Source of the DNA: Centipeda noxia ATCC 43541
GTDB taxonomy: Bacteria; Bacillota; Negativicutes; Selenomonadales; Selenomonadaceae
Assembly: GCF_000160555.1 (NCBI RefSeq)
Contig: NZ_GG749281.1
Coordinates: 94,349-158,348 of the forward strand
Reading direction: 5' to 3'
DNA length: 64,000 nt
Of the stretch, positions 44,389 through 52,679 are shown piece by piece. Each line of letters begins with the position of its first letter. Positions within the stretch are counted from its first letter, which is position 1. Both the position numbers and the translations under genes were made by a program. A model generated the notes under the pieces. That model did not search any database. It saw only the letters and a program-made list of their open reading frames with translations, and had not been told where the DNA came from.

Positions 44389-44434
44389 AATAATCCCTCC
44401 CGCTCTTTTTTCTTGAAGCAGCGCTTCAAAAGGG

Positions 44435-45433
44435 TCAACAATGTACCCTGCCGCGGTGTGCGAGCAGGCTGTCGGCATAATGTCCGAAATCCACGGCATT
44501 GCTCCGCTCCAACACGGCGATCCATTCTTCCTCGATGTGCTTTGCTCCGACCTTCGCACCGCAGATCGCAGTTGCCATAGCGCCGATCGTATCCGTATCG
44601 CCGCCGAGATTCGCACAGGCCAAACTGCATGCTTTCGGCTCCTTGAAATAGTACGCCATCGCCAGAGCAGCCGGCACAGCCTCGCTCATCAGTGTTGTCG
44701 TGCCGATGATTTCATAAATGGAGAGAGAGAACGCCTCCTCATCTGCCCGATACCGCTGTGCAAATTCCAGCGCCAAAGCAAGCCGTGCTTTTGGCGAGGC
44801 ACTGTATGTCTCCGCACCGTACTGCGCGATCATGGCACAGCAGTCCATTGCAGTATCCATAATGTCATCCCACGACCTGCCGTCGAGCGCGGCGCTGACC
44901 GCTGCCGCCACCATGCCGGCGCCGCTGAGTGCCACGTCGGTCTTATGCGTCGCCTCGCTGATATGAAAGACATATGCGGCAAGATCCTGCAGATCATGGG
45001 AGGAAAAGAGGCAGCCGATCGGCGCAATCCGCATCGCCGCGCCATTCGTCAGCGCCTTTACGGTGTAAGGTTCGGGATCTTCTCCATGTGCAACAGCATA
45101 GAGCGCAGCCTTCGTGCTCTGCCCCAGGATATTTTTGTCGAACGCATTCGTTCGAACGGCCCATTGCAGGAGATTACGCGCGATCAGTCCCTTGTCCGGC
45201 ACGTAGTCGTTTTCCATCAGGGAGTCGAGAATGACGAGTGCCTGCGCCGTATCATCGGTAAACTCCCCCTTCTTCAAACCGATTGCGGCAGGATTTTCCG
45301 CGGGACTGTCCTCGAACGCCTCAATGCGCCCGAAAATCTCCCGAAGCCTTCTGCGGCTCAACAGCTCCGACGGCATTCCCATCGCATCGCCCAGCGCCAT
45401 ACCGTAAAGCGTCCCCAAAATATGATCTCTCAT
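44435..45433 (-). CDS. ADP-ribosylglycohydrolase-family protein
   Basis: This 332-residue protein has the family fold: LGTLYGMALGDAMGMPSELL at the start, GEFTDDTAQALVI with metal-binding threonine and aspartates, and NLGGDTDTIGAMATAICGA near the end. Members hydrolyse N-glycosidic bonds of ADP-ribose conjugates or nucleosides. It is the first gene of the operon. GAGGCG precedes the ATG. Confidence 0.85.
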   Translation of the reverse strand: MRDHILGTLYGMALGDAMGMPSELLSRRRLREIFGRIEAFEDSPAENPAAIGLKKGEFTDDTAQALVILDSLMENDYVPDKGLIARNLLQWAVRTNAFDKNILGQSTKAALYAVAHGEDPEPYTVKALTNGAAMRIAPIGCLFSSHDLQDLAAYVFHISEATHKTDVALSGAGMVAAAVSAALDGRSWDDIMDTAMDCCAMIAQYGAETYSASPKARLALALEFAQRYRADEEAFSLSIYEIIGTTTLMSEAVPAALAMAYYFKEPKACSLACANLGGDTDTIGAMATAICGAKVGAKHIEEEWIAVLERSNAVDFGHYADSLLAHRGRVHC

Positions 45434-45473
45434 ACGATCGCCTCTTTTCCTGTCCGGTTGTTTCCATAAGTAA

Positions 45474-45502
45474 AGTATATAATACGCAAGGAGTTTTTAC
45501 AA
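45474..45502 (-). promoter_or_regulatory. Promoter of the glycohydrolase operon
   Basis: On the minus strand TTGTAA (45502-45497), 17-bp spacer, TATACT (45479-45474). Confidence 0.6.
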
Positions 45503-45639
45503 TGTGAAAGCCTAATCCGAGGAGGATGGGTTAAGATTTATCAGCGGGCGGGAAAGCCATATCGAACCGGCACTATTATGCGCGGGATTTTCGTCCTATA
45601 ACTACTCTTGATGCAATCATGCGGATAGGAAGATCGACG

Positions 45640-45771
45640 ATGACGCGAAACAAAACAAGCACCTACAAATACCTCATGGCGTTCGGGTATCTGTGCATGG
45701 ACATCAATCCGTGCCGCCGTCTTTGCGAAAACTGTAAACACAAAAGACGCAGACAGACGCCTGCGCCTTGA
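45640..45771 (+). pseudogene. N-terminal fragment of an MFS transporter
   Basis: This 43-codon frame reads KYLMAFGYLCMDINPCRR, which matches the first helix region of fosmidomycin-resistance-like MFS proteins (LMAFGYLCxDINQG), then turns into a basic, cysteine-containing tail and stops. AGGAAG precedes the ATG. The rest of the transporter is missing. The surrounding 45503-45639 holds nothing else I can support. Confidence 0.45.
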
Positions 45772-45786
45772 TATAAAAGAGTCCCC

Positions 45787-46383
45787 CTAATTTAAATTTT
45801 TCCGCATCATATCCGCAATTCCCGTGAGCATCTCAATTTTTTCTCTCTGCCAATCATCGCATTCATCATAAAAGCACATATTCTTCTGCTTCTTGAAGAT
45901 ACGAAACGGCTCCTCCGCGGAGTTATCATAAATGTGGCATATATCACTCACGGCAATGACCGCGGGAACGAGATCCATTGCGCGATCATAGCGCGCATAG
46001 ATCTTCTCCTTTGGAACATCGTGCCCGCCCGATGCCACGCGCGTTTTTACACGGTAGACATTGATAATCGGGGCTATGGTCAGGACATAATAACAGCGGA
46101 TAAAACAGCCCATTTCCCGCGCACGTTTCAAAAGCTTCAAATTACGCGACGTGGAAAGCACAGTTTCAAAACAGAACTCTCTCTTGTCAGAAAGACATGC
46201 CTCTCGCTGCCGTTCGGCAGTCTGCGCCGCTTCAAGATCATCACACTTGAGGTTCTTCTTAATCTCATCGGCGTTGATATAATCCATCTGAGGAGGACGC
46301 AAAATTTCTGTAAACGTGCTCTTGCCCGAACCGTTCGGCCCCGCAAAAACGATGATTTCAGGCCTCTTCTGCACGTTTTCCAT
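45787..46383 (-). CDS. Zeta-toxin-like P-loop kinase
   Basis: This 198-residue protein has a Walker A motif in IIVFAGPNGSGKSTFTE at the N-terminus, then INADEIKK and FCFETVLSTSRNLKLLKRA, the order found in zeta-toxin-type kinases that phosphorylate UDP-activated sugars. It starts inside the end of the small gene upstream (26-bp overlap), as toxins often do. I start at ATG 46383 (MENVQKRP); the ribosome site is weak. A toxin role is inferred from fold and layout. Confidence 0.7.
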   Translation of the reverse strand: MENVQKRPEIIVFAGPNGSGKSTFTEILRPPQMDYINADEIKKNLKCDDLEAAQTAERQREACLSDKREFCFETVLSTSRNLKLLKRAREMGCFIRCYYVLTIAPIINVYRVKTRVASGGHDVPKEKIYARYDRAMDLVPAVIAVSDICHIYDNSAEEPFRIFKKQKNMCFYDECDDWQREKIEMLTGIADMMRKNLN

Positions 46384-46552
46384 CACATTCTGCCCGTATG
46401 GGCACACGCTGCCCATCGCTCCTGATCTCATAGAGTATCTTCGTCTTGCGGTCGTAAACAACACTCGACACGCCTCTTGCTTTGTTCTTCGCCAGTGCAA
46501 TACGCACCGCCGCGCGAGCGCCCTGCACGACCATATCATCCGTTATCTCCAT
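46358..46552 (-). CDS. Small protein before the zeta-like kinase, candidate antitoxin
   Basis: This 64-residue protein (MEITDDMVVQGARAAVRIAL, then a short beta pair and an acidic end) has AAGGAGG 7 nt before the ATG. It overlaps the kinase start by 26 bp. Size, order and overlap are those of an antitoxin, though I do not recognise the family. Only 31 bp separate it from the MITE at 46584, so its promoter probably lies inside that element. Confidence 0.6.
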   Translation of the reverse strand: MEITDDMVVQGARAAVRIALAKNKARGVSSVVYDRKTKILYEIRSDGQRVPIRAECDGKRAEEA

Positions 46553-46583
46553 CGTGCAGCCTCCTTCCAAAGTCTTTGCTTAA

Positions 46584-46745
46584 GGAATCGCTGATAAAAT
46601 GAAGTCTGTCAGATTGGCGTAGATTTTTTCGTCCGATTGAGGAGGCAAACCGGACGCATAGCCAAAGCTATGTGGAGGATTTGCCGACAAAAAGCGGGCA
46701 AAAAAGATACGCTAAGATGGCGCGGCTGAATTTATCAGTGTTTCC
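46584..46745. mobile_element. MITE-like element, copy B, flanked by TTAA
   Basis: This 162-bp element has ends GGAATCGCTGATAAA and, on the other strand, GGAAACACTGATAAA. It is flanked on both sides by TTAA (46580-46583 and 46746-46749), a probable target-site duplication. It shares its ends and several inner blocks with copy A at 24850-25005. No gene is inside. Confidence 0.75.
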
Positions 46746-46846
46746 TTAACTATATCACATTTTAAAGAAAAGTTCACGAGAGGACGGTATCGCACCACAT
46801 CATTTTGCTCTATAATAGAGGCAAATCAACCGGCAGGAGGTGCCCC

Positions 46847-47338
46847 ATGCTCTACACATCGCACTACGCTTCCCCGCTCGGCGGGATGACGCTCGTAAGC
46901 GACGGCACGGCGCTCGTCGGACTCTATTTCGACGGGCAGAAATATGCTGCAGAGGGACTCGACGCAACGCGCACGCAAAAAAACCTCCTCATATTTGAGG
47001 AGGCGCGCCGCTGGCTCGATGTCTATTTCAGCGGCAGAAAGCCCGACTTTACCCCGCCGACTGCGCCGGCGGGCACGGCATTCCAGCAATCGGTATGGGA
47101 GATTCTGCGCACAATCCCATACGGACAGACGGTCACCTACGGTGCGATCGCACGGCGCATTGAGCAGAATACCGGCTGCCGCATGTCGGCGCAGGCGGTC
47201 GGTGGCGCGGTCGGTCGCAACCCGATCTCCATCCTCATCCCCTGTCACAGAGTCGTCGGCACGAACGGCAGCCTGACGGGCTATGCGGGCGGCATTGATA
47301 AGAAGGAGCGTCTGCTCCGATGGGAGAGAGCACGCTGA
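46847..47338 (+). CDS. ogt: Methylated-DNA--protein-cysteine methyltransferase
   Basis: This 163-residue suicide enzyme takes alkyl groups from O6-alkylguanine. The active-site motif is ILIPCHRVVG with the acceptor cysteine, preceded by IPYGQTVTYGAIA and the GGAVGRNP turn. GGAGG lies 6 nt before the ATG, and TATAAT at 46811-46816 may be its -10 element. Confidence 0.93.
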   Translation: MLYTSHYASPLGGMTLVSDGTALVGLYFDGQKYAAEGLDATRTQKNLLIFEEARRWLDVYFSGRKPDFTPPTAPAGTAFQQSVWEILRTIPYGQTVTYGAIARRIEQNTGCRMSAQAVGGAVGRNPISILIPCHRVVGTNGSLTGYAGGIDKKERLLRWERAR

Positions 47339-47360
47339 GACGCGCCTTCCCTCCCGCTGC

Positions 47361-47392
47361 AAAAACGCATGATCTCCGGGTCATGCGTTTTT
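47361..47392. terminator. Bidirectional terminator
   Basis: AAAAACGCATGA pairs with TCATGCGTTTTT between the convergent ogt and thioesterase genes. Confidence 0.88.
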
Positions 47393-47420
47393 ATTTGCAT
47401 CAATTTATGAGAGCAAATGC

Positions 47421-47957
47421 TTATTCCTTTTCTGCTTTTGACTTGCTCCTCAGTATCGCGCAGACGCAACCGCCTACAGGATTCGCCGCCCCGCGTTTGC
47501 GCGCCTTGTGCGCGGCATAGCGGCGCTTGCCCTCCTCGAAGGCGATGCGTGCCTCCTCGGTATCGAGCGCGAGCGGCGGCACGGACTTCGGACGCGCATT
47601 GCGGTCGAGTGCAACCATTGTGAAATACGCCGAGAGTGCCAGCTGCGGATCGCTGTCCTCATCCAGATCCTCGACGATGACATTGACGGCGATCTCCATC
47701 GAGCTGTGCCCGACGTAGACAATGTCCGCCGTGACAACGACGAGGTCGCCGATGCGGATGGGCAGGTGGAACTCGAGCTCATCCACGCGCGCGGTGACGA
47801 CGTTCGAGCGTGCGTAGCGCCGCGCCGCTGTATATGCTGCCGAGTCCATCAGCTTCATGATCTCGCCGCCGTGTACGTTCCCGTTCGGGTTCGCCTGGCT
47901 CGGCATCATGACCTCGCTGATGACAATGCGGCTTTCTTTCATCTCACATGTATTCAT
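47421..47957 (-). CDS. Hotdog-fold acyl-CoA thioesterase
   Basis: This 178-residue protein is of the YciA/BFIT type: MMPSQANPNGNVHGGEIMKL with the catalytic asparagine and histidine region, then ARVDELEFHLPIRIGD and a conserved beta sheet. It would hydrolyse acyl-CoA in the cytoplasm. The last 30 residues are basic and atypical. GGAGGG lies 5 nt before the ATG. Confidence 0.87.
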   Translation of the reverse strand: MNTCEMKESRIVISEVMMPSQANPNGNVHGGEIMKLMDSAAYTAARRYARSNVVTARVDELEFHLPIRIGDLVVVTADIVYVGHSSMEIAVNVIVEDLDEDSDPQLALSAYFTMVALDRNARPKSVPPLALDTEEARIAFEEGKRRYAAHKARKRGAANPVGGCVCAILRSKSKAEKE

Positions 47958-48061
47958 ACAGACCCTCCATCGAGTTGACTTCCATTTTTGCAGCGTCTAC
48001 TTTACCACCGCTTCCTGAAAATAATCCGTTGCTTTGGAAACATTTTCCAAAAAACTCTTTC

Positions 48062-48092
48062 TTGACATGTGAGCGCACTCCAATGCTATAAT
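48062..48092 (+). promoter_or_regulatory. Promoter of the first DXS-like gene
   Basis: TTGACA (48062-48067), 19-bp spacer, TATAAT (48087-48092) with an extended -10 TG. Confidence 0.65.
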
Positions 48093-48152
48093 GCGGCGTA
48101 GCAGGATGGATGTTTTATGGGGGCTCCCGCACGATTCAAAGGGGGATTTCAC

Positions 48153-49910
48153 TTGTATTTGGAAAAGATCACATCACCGGCCGACATCAAGGGCTACGGC
48201 CCGGCAGAACGCAAGGCGCTCGCGCAGGAGATGCGCGATGCGATGCTCCGGCGCGCGAGCATTCACGGCGGACATTTCGGTCCGGACTTCGGTGCGGTCG
48301 AGGCGATCATTGCGCTGCACACGGTATTCGACTCGCCGCGCGACAAGATCGTCTACGACATCTCGCACCAGTCCTATCCGCACAAGATGCTGACGGGCCG
48401 TGTCGAGGCATACATCGACGAGGCGCACTACGACGCGGTCTCGGGCTACACGAATCCGGAGGAGAGTCCGCACGACTTCTTCAACGTCGGACACACATCG
48501 ACCTCGATCAGCCTGGCCTCAGGCCTTGCGAAGGCACGCGATCTCGCAGGTCGGAAAGAAAATATAATCGCCTTTATCGGCGACGGCTCGATGTCGGGCG
48601 GCGAGGCGCTTGAGGGGCTGAACGTCGCGGGCGAGATGGACACCAACTTCATCATTGTGTTCAACGACAACGACCAGTCCATCGCGGAGAATCACGGCGG
48701 CATGTACCGCGAGTTCCGCCGCCTGCGCGAGACGGGCGGCACCGCGCCGAACAACCTCTTCCGCGCGATGGGGCTCGACTACCGCTATGTCGCCCGCGGC
48801 AACGATGCCGAGGCACTGATTGCAGCGTTCGCAGCAGTCAAGGACAGCCAAAAACCGGTTGTGGTGCACATTCATACGCAGAAGGGCAAGGGCTACAAGT
48901 TCGCCGAGGAGGACCGCGAGACTTGGCACTACCGCATGGCGTTCGATATTGAGACGGGCGAACTGAAGCGCCCGTACACCGACCCGTTCCAGGAGACAAC
49001 AAAGGCATTTGTCAAAGAGACAGCCAAGGTGAACCCGAACTTCGTCTTTCTCGCGGCGGGCACGATGGGCGGCATCGGTCTCTCCCCCGCCGACCGTGCG
49101 GAGCTCGGCAGCCAGTACGTCGATGTCGGCATTGCCGAGGAGCACGCCGTCGCGATGGCATCGGGGCTCGCACGCGGCGGTGCGCGTCCGGTGTTCGGCA
49201 CGTACAGCACGTTCTTCCAGCGCACCTACGATCAGATGGCGCAGGATGTCGCGGTGAATCATAATCCCGCGGTCTTTCTCTCCGTCGGCGCGTCCATGTA
49301 CTACATGAACGACGTGACGCACCTCGGCTTCTTCGATATTCCCCTCTTTGCCAACATCCCGAACCTCGTCTTCCTCGCACCTGCGAGCCTCGACGAGTAC
49401 GCGGCGGTGCTGCGCTGGTCTGTCGAACAGACAGCGCACCCCGTCATGATCCGCATGCCGGTCATGGGCTACGAAGAGAGCCCCTACGCCGTGCGCACGG
49501 ATTACAGCGCGCTCAACAAATATCAGATCGTCACCGAGGGCAGCGGCGTCGCTCTCATCGGCGCGGGCAATTTTGCCCAGCTGGCGAGCGCTGCAGCGGC
49601 CGAGCTCGAGAAGGACGGCATCAAGGCAACCGTCATCAACCCGATCTTTCTCTCGGGACTCGATACGGCGCTCCTCGACGCACTCAAGGAAAAGCACAGC
49701 CTCATCCTCACGCTCGAGGACGGCATCCTCGACGGCGGCTTCGGGCAGAAGATCGCCGCCTACTACGGCATGGACAAGAATATCCGCGTGCGCTGCTACG
49801 GGCTCTCGAAGGAGTTCTATGACCGTTACCGCAGCAAAGAGCTCGCGCGTGCCCATCATCTCACCGCCGAGCAGATCGCCGCGGATACGCTGACGGCATT
49901 GAAGGTCTGA
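48153..49910 (+). CDS. 1-deoxy-D-xylulose-5-phosphate synthase-like protein, copy 1
   Basis: This 585-residue protein belongs to the thiamine-diphosphate synthase family of DXS, shorter than the usual 620-640 residues. Thiamine-site GDGSMSGGEALEGLNVAG and FNDNDQSIAENHGGMY are present, as are the C-terminal VGIAEEHAVAMASGLA and LEDGILDGGFGQK. The start appears to be TTG at 48153, with AAGGGGG 7 nt upstream; its paralogue starts with TTG in the same place. It may make deoxyxylulose phosphate or a related acyloin. A tandem paralogue follows. Confidence 0.82.
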   Translation: MYLEKITSPADIKGYGPAERKALAQEMRDAMLRRASIHGGHFGPDFGAVEAIIALHTVFDSPRDKIVYDISHQSYPHKMLTGRVEAYIDEAHYDAVSGYTNPEESPHDFFNVGHTSTSISLASGLAKARDLAGRKENIIAFIGDGSMSGGEALEGLNVAGEMDTNFIIVFNDNDQSIAENHGGMYREFRRLRETGGTAPNNLFRAMGLDYRYVARGNDAEALIAAFAAVKDSQKPVVVHIHTQKGKGYKFAEEDRETWHYRMAFDIETGELKRPYTDPFQETTKAFVKETAKVNPNFVFLAAGTMGGIGLSPADRAELGSQYVDVGIAEEHAVAMASGLARGGARPVFGTYSTFFQRTYDQMAQDVAVNHNPAVFLSVGASMYYMNDVTHLGFFDIPLFANIPNLVFLAPASLDEYAAVLRWSVEQTAHPVMIRMPVMGYEESPYAVRTDYSALNKYQIVTEGSGVALIGAGNFAQLASAAAAELEKDGIKATVINPIFLSGLDTALLDALKEKHSLILTLEDGILDGGFGQKIAAYYGMDKNIRVRCYGLSKEFYDRYRSKELARAHHLTAEQIAADTLTALKV

Positions 49911-50030
49911 TTTTTAGGGATGCCCCCGTTTACGGGGCCGCTTGCGGCGGAAGGGGCGGCGGCCCATGCGCACGCAAAACGCCTGGCGGAGAAGATTCAT
50001 TCGCTCGCATAATCAAACATATTTCATCGA

Positions 50031-50059
50031 GGATTGCCGCAGCAGCGGCAGTCCTTTTT
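50031..50059 (+). terminator. Terminator between the two DXS-like genes
   Basis: GGATTGCCGC pairs with GCGGCAGTCC, followed by a T-run. The second gene therefore has its own promoter, probably using TATAAT at 50115-50120. Confidence 0.82.
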
Positions 50060-50164
50060 CTTTGCTCTCATTCGTATTTTTTGACCAATCATGATATTTT
50101 CTCAGAATTTATGTTATAATAGGGTCAATATTTTATCATATGTAAAATTAGGAGGATATCTTCC

Positions 50165-51931
50165 TTGTATCTTGAAACCATCACCAGCCCTGCGGACATC
50201 AAGCACTATAGTGCAGCACAGCGCTCTGCACTCGCGCAGGAGATGCGGGATGCACTCATCCGCCGTACGAGTATCGCCGGCGGGCACATTGGGCCGAATC
50301 TGGGCATAGTCGAGGCGACGATCGCACTTCACACCGTCTTTGATTCGCCGCGCGACAAGATTGTATTCGATGTCTCGCACCAGTGCTACCCGCACAAGAT
50401 GCTGACGGGACGCGCCGCGGCCTACATCGACGAAGCGCAGTACGGTGCGGTCTCCGGCTTTACGAATACGGATGAGAGCCCGCACGACATCTTCAACATC
50501 GGACATACATCCACCTCGATCAGCCTTGCGACCGGTCTCGCCAAGGCGCGCGATCTTGCCGGGGGCACAGAGAACGTCATCGCCCTCATCGGCGACGGCT
50601 CGATGTCCGGCGGTGAGGCGCTCGAGGGGCTGAACGTCGCGGGCGAGATGGAGACGAACCTCATCATCGTGTTCAACGACAACGAGCAGTCGATCTCCGA
50701 GAACCACGGCGGCATGTACCGCACGTTCCAGAGGCTGCGCGAGACAAACGGCACTGCGCCGGACAACCTCTTCCGCGCAATGGGCCTGGACTACCGCTAT
50801 GTCGCCGACGGCAACGACGCAGAGGAGCTGATCCGCGTGTTCTCCGCAGTAAAGGGCACACAAAAACCCGTCGTCATACACATCCATACGCAGAAAGGCA
50901 AGGGCCTTTCCTTCGCCGAGGACGATCCCGAGGGCTGGCACCGCCATGCGCCCTTTCACCTGGAAAGCGGCGCGAGCAAGAACCCCGGCGCGCCCGAACC
51001 TTATGCCGCGGCTACGGTGAATTTCGTGCTGGAAACGGCGCGGAAGAATCCGAACTTTGTCTATCTCTCGGCGGGCATTGTCGGCGGCATCAACCTCTCT
51101 CCCGCCGACCGCGCAGCGCTCGGCAGCCAGTACGTCGATGTCGGCATTGCCGAGGAGCACGCCGTTGCGATGGCGTCGGGGCTCGCGCGCGGCGGTGCGC
51201 GCCCGGTATTCGGCACGTACAGCAGTTTCTTTCAGCGGACCTACGATCAGATGGCGCAGGATGTCGCGATCAACCGCAGTCCCGCCGTCTTTCTCGCAAC
51301 AGGCACGTCACTCTACCGCTCAACGGATGTGACGCATCTCGGCTTCTATGACATCGCCATCTTCTCGAACATCCCGAACCTCGTCCACATCGCGCCGACG
51401 AGCGTCGCGGAGCACATCGCCGTCCTGCGCTGGGCAGTGGAGCAGACAGGGCATCCCGTCATGATCCGCATGCCGTTCTCCGGCTATGCAGAGAGTCCCT
51501 ATCCCGTGCGCACGGATTACAGCGGGCTCAACAAGTCCGTTGTCGTCACTGAGGGTGCGGACGTCGCCCTCGTCGGCGTCGGCGACTTCGCCGCGCTCGC
51601 CTCTGCAGCCGCGGAGGAACTCAGACGCGAGGGCATCCATGCCACCGTCATCAATCCGCTCTATCTCTCGGGACTCGATGCGGAGCTGCTCACCTCACTG
51701 CGCGCAAAGCACCGTCTCATCCTCACGCTCGAGGACGGCATCCTCGACGGCGGATTCGGGCAGAAGGTCGCCGCGTTCTACGGGGATGCGCCGGATATGC
51801 GCGTGCGCTGCTATGGACTGCCAAAGAAGTTCTTCAACCGCTACAATCCCCATGATCTTGCACGCGAGCATCACCTCACCGCCCCGCAGATTGCAGCGGA
51901 TGTCGTGCGGGAGATGCGTGTGCGGGCGTGA
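50165..51931 (+). CDS. 1-deoxy-D-xylulose-5-phosphate synthase-like protein, copy 2
   Basis: This 588-residue protein is about three-quarters identical by eye to copy 1 and shares the same thiamine-site, EEHAVAMASG and LEDGILDGGFGQK segments. It starts with TTG at 50165, with AGGAGG 9 nt upstream. Differences cluster around residues 270-290 and in the C-terminal third. Two TTG starts suggest both are translated at reduced rate. Separate terminators and promoters mean the pair is not one operon. Confidence 0.82.
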   Translation: MYLETITSPADIKHYSAAQRSALAQEMRDALIRRTSIAGGHIGPNLGIVEATIALHTVFDSPRDKIVFDVSHQCYPHKMLTGRAAAYIDEAQYGAVSGFTNTDESPHDIFNIGHTSTSISLATGLAKARDLAGGTENVIALIGDGSMSGGEALEGLNVAGEMETNLIIVFNDNEQSISENHGGMYRTFQRLRETNGTAPDNLFRAMGLDYRYVADGNDAEELIRVFSAVKGTQKPVVIHIHTQKGKGLSFAEDDPEGWHRHAPFHLESGASKNPGAPEPYAAATVNFVLETARKNPNFVYLSAGIVGGINLSPADRAALGSQYVDVGIAEEHAVAMASGLARGGARPVFGTYSSFFQRTYDQMAQDVAINRSPAVFLATGTSLYRSTDVTHLGFYDIAIFSNIPNLVHIAPTSVAEHIAVLRWAVEQTGHPVMIRMPFSGYAESPYPVRTDYSGLNKSVVVTEGADVALVGVGDFAALASAAAEELRREGIHATVINPLYLSGLDAELLTSLRAKHRLILTLEDGILDGGFGQKVAAFYGDAPDMRVRCYGLPKKFFNRYNPHDLAREHHLTAPQIAADVVREMRVRA

Positions 51932-51947
51932 TGTCTGAAAAAATCAC

Positions 51948-51976
51948 TTGCTTTTTCCATTTCAGAGCGGTATAAT
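51948..51976 (+). promoter_or_regulatory. tRNA-Ala promoter
   Basis: TTGCTT (51948-51953), 17-bp spacer, TATAAT (51971-51976), 17 nt before the tRNA. Confidence 0.75.
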
Positions 51977-51992
51977 GTCCTTTGTCAGTCAC

Positions 51993-52068
51993 GGGGACGT
52001 AGCTCAGCTGGGAGAGCACCAGGTTCGCAATCTGGGGGTCGAGAGTTCAATCCTCTTCGTCTCCACCA
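51993..52068 (+). tRNA. tRNA-Ala (anticodon CGC)
   Basis: The 76-nt cloverleaf has acceptor GGGGACG/CGTCTCC with the G3:U70 pair that defines alanine tRNAs, D arm AGCTCAGCTGGGAGAGC, anticodon stem CCAGG/TCTGG with loop TTCGCAA, and GAGAGTTCAATCCTCT as the T arm. The CCA end is encoded. Confidence 0.95.
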
Positions 52069-52083
52069 TCCTTGACCATATAC

Positions 52084-52114
52084 GGAGGAATCCATGCGGA
52101 TATCCTCCTTTTTT
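52084..52114 (+). terminator. Terminator of the tRNA
   Basis: GGAGGA pairs with TCCTCC around an inner ATCC/GGAT, followed by six T. Confidence 0.85.
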
Positions 52115-52130
52115 GATACGGAGGTACATG

Positions 52131-52619
52131 ATGTTCCACACGATGCGCCGCAAGATACAGCAGCTTTCTCCGGAGGAAGCCGAGGCCGTGCTCCTGCGCG
52201 GCGCTTCCGGCGTGCTTGCGCTCGCGGGGGACAAGGCCTTTCCCTATGCTGTGCCGATCAGTTACGTCTATGATGGTGCGCACATCTACTTTCACAGCGC
52301 ACTTGAGGGGCACAAGATCAATGCCATTCGCCAGAATCCGAATGCGTCCTTCGCCGTGATCGATCAGGATGAGATCATCCCGGAAAAATATACGACCGCA
52401 TTTCGCAGCGTCATTGTCTTCGGCAGTATCCGCATCATCGAGGACGATGCGGAAAAGCGCGCATCGATACGCAAACTCGCCCTCAAATACGCGCCCGACA
52501 ACACTGAGGCGCAGCACAACGAGATGATCGACCGCACCTGGGAGCGATTCTGCATGCTTGAGATGAGCATCGCCCACATGACGGGCAAGCAGGGCAAGGA
52601 GCTCCTCGCAAAGAAATAG
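52131..52619 (+). CDS. Pyridoxamine 5'-phosphate oxidase-like flavin protein
   Basis: This 162-residue split-barrel protein resembles the NimA/PNPOx-like group: AFPYAVPISYVYDGAHIYFHS followed by HKINAIRQNPNASFAVID, the flavin-binding region. Many members bind FMN, F420 or heme, and some reduce nitroimidazoles. I prefer ATG 52131 (6 nt after GGAGG); ATG 52128 is only 3 nt away. It is a single-gene unit. Confidence 0.82.
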   Translation: MFHTMRRKIQQLSPEEAEAVLLRGASGVLALAGDKAFPYAVPISYVYDGAHIYFHSALEGHKINAIRQNPNASFAVIDQDEIIPEKYTTAFRSVIVFGSIRIIEDDAEKRASIRKLALKYAPDNTEAQHNEMIDRTWERFCMLEMSIAHMTGKQGKELLAKK

Positions 52620-52630
52620 CATGATACGAG

Positions 52631-52664
52631 AAAAGCGGTCACGCAATATGCGTGACCGCTTTTT
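52631..52664. terminator. Bidirectional terminator
   Basis: AAAAGCGGTCACGCA pairs with TGCGTGACCGCTTTT, followed by T on both sides. Confidence 0.92.
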
Positions 52665-52679
52665 GACTGCACAATAGGT

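Noticed and set aside
45541-45741. Antisense frame over the MFS remnant
   Set aside because: It has no ribosome site and no recognisable domain; the plus-strand frame matches a transporter start.
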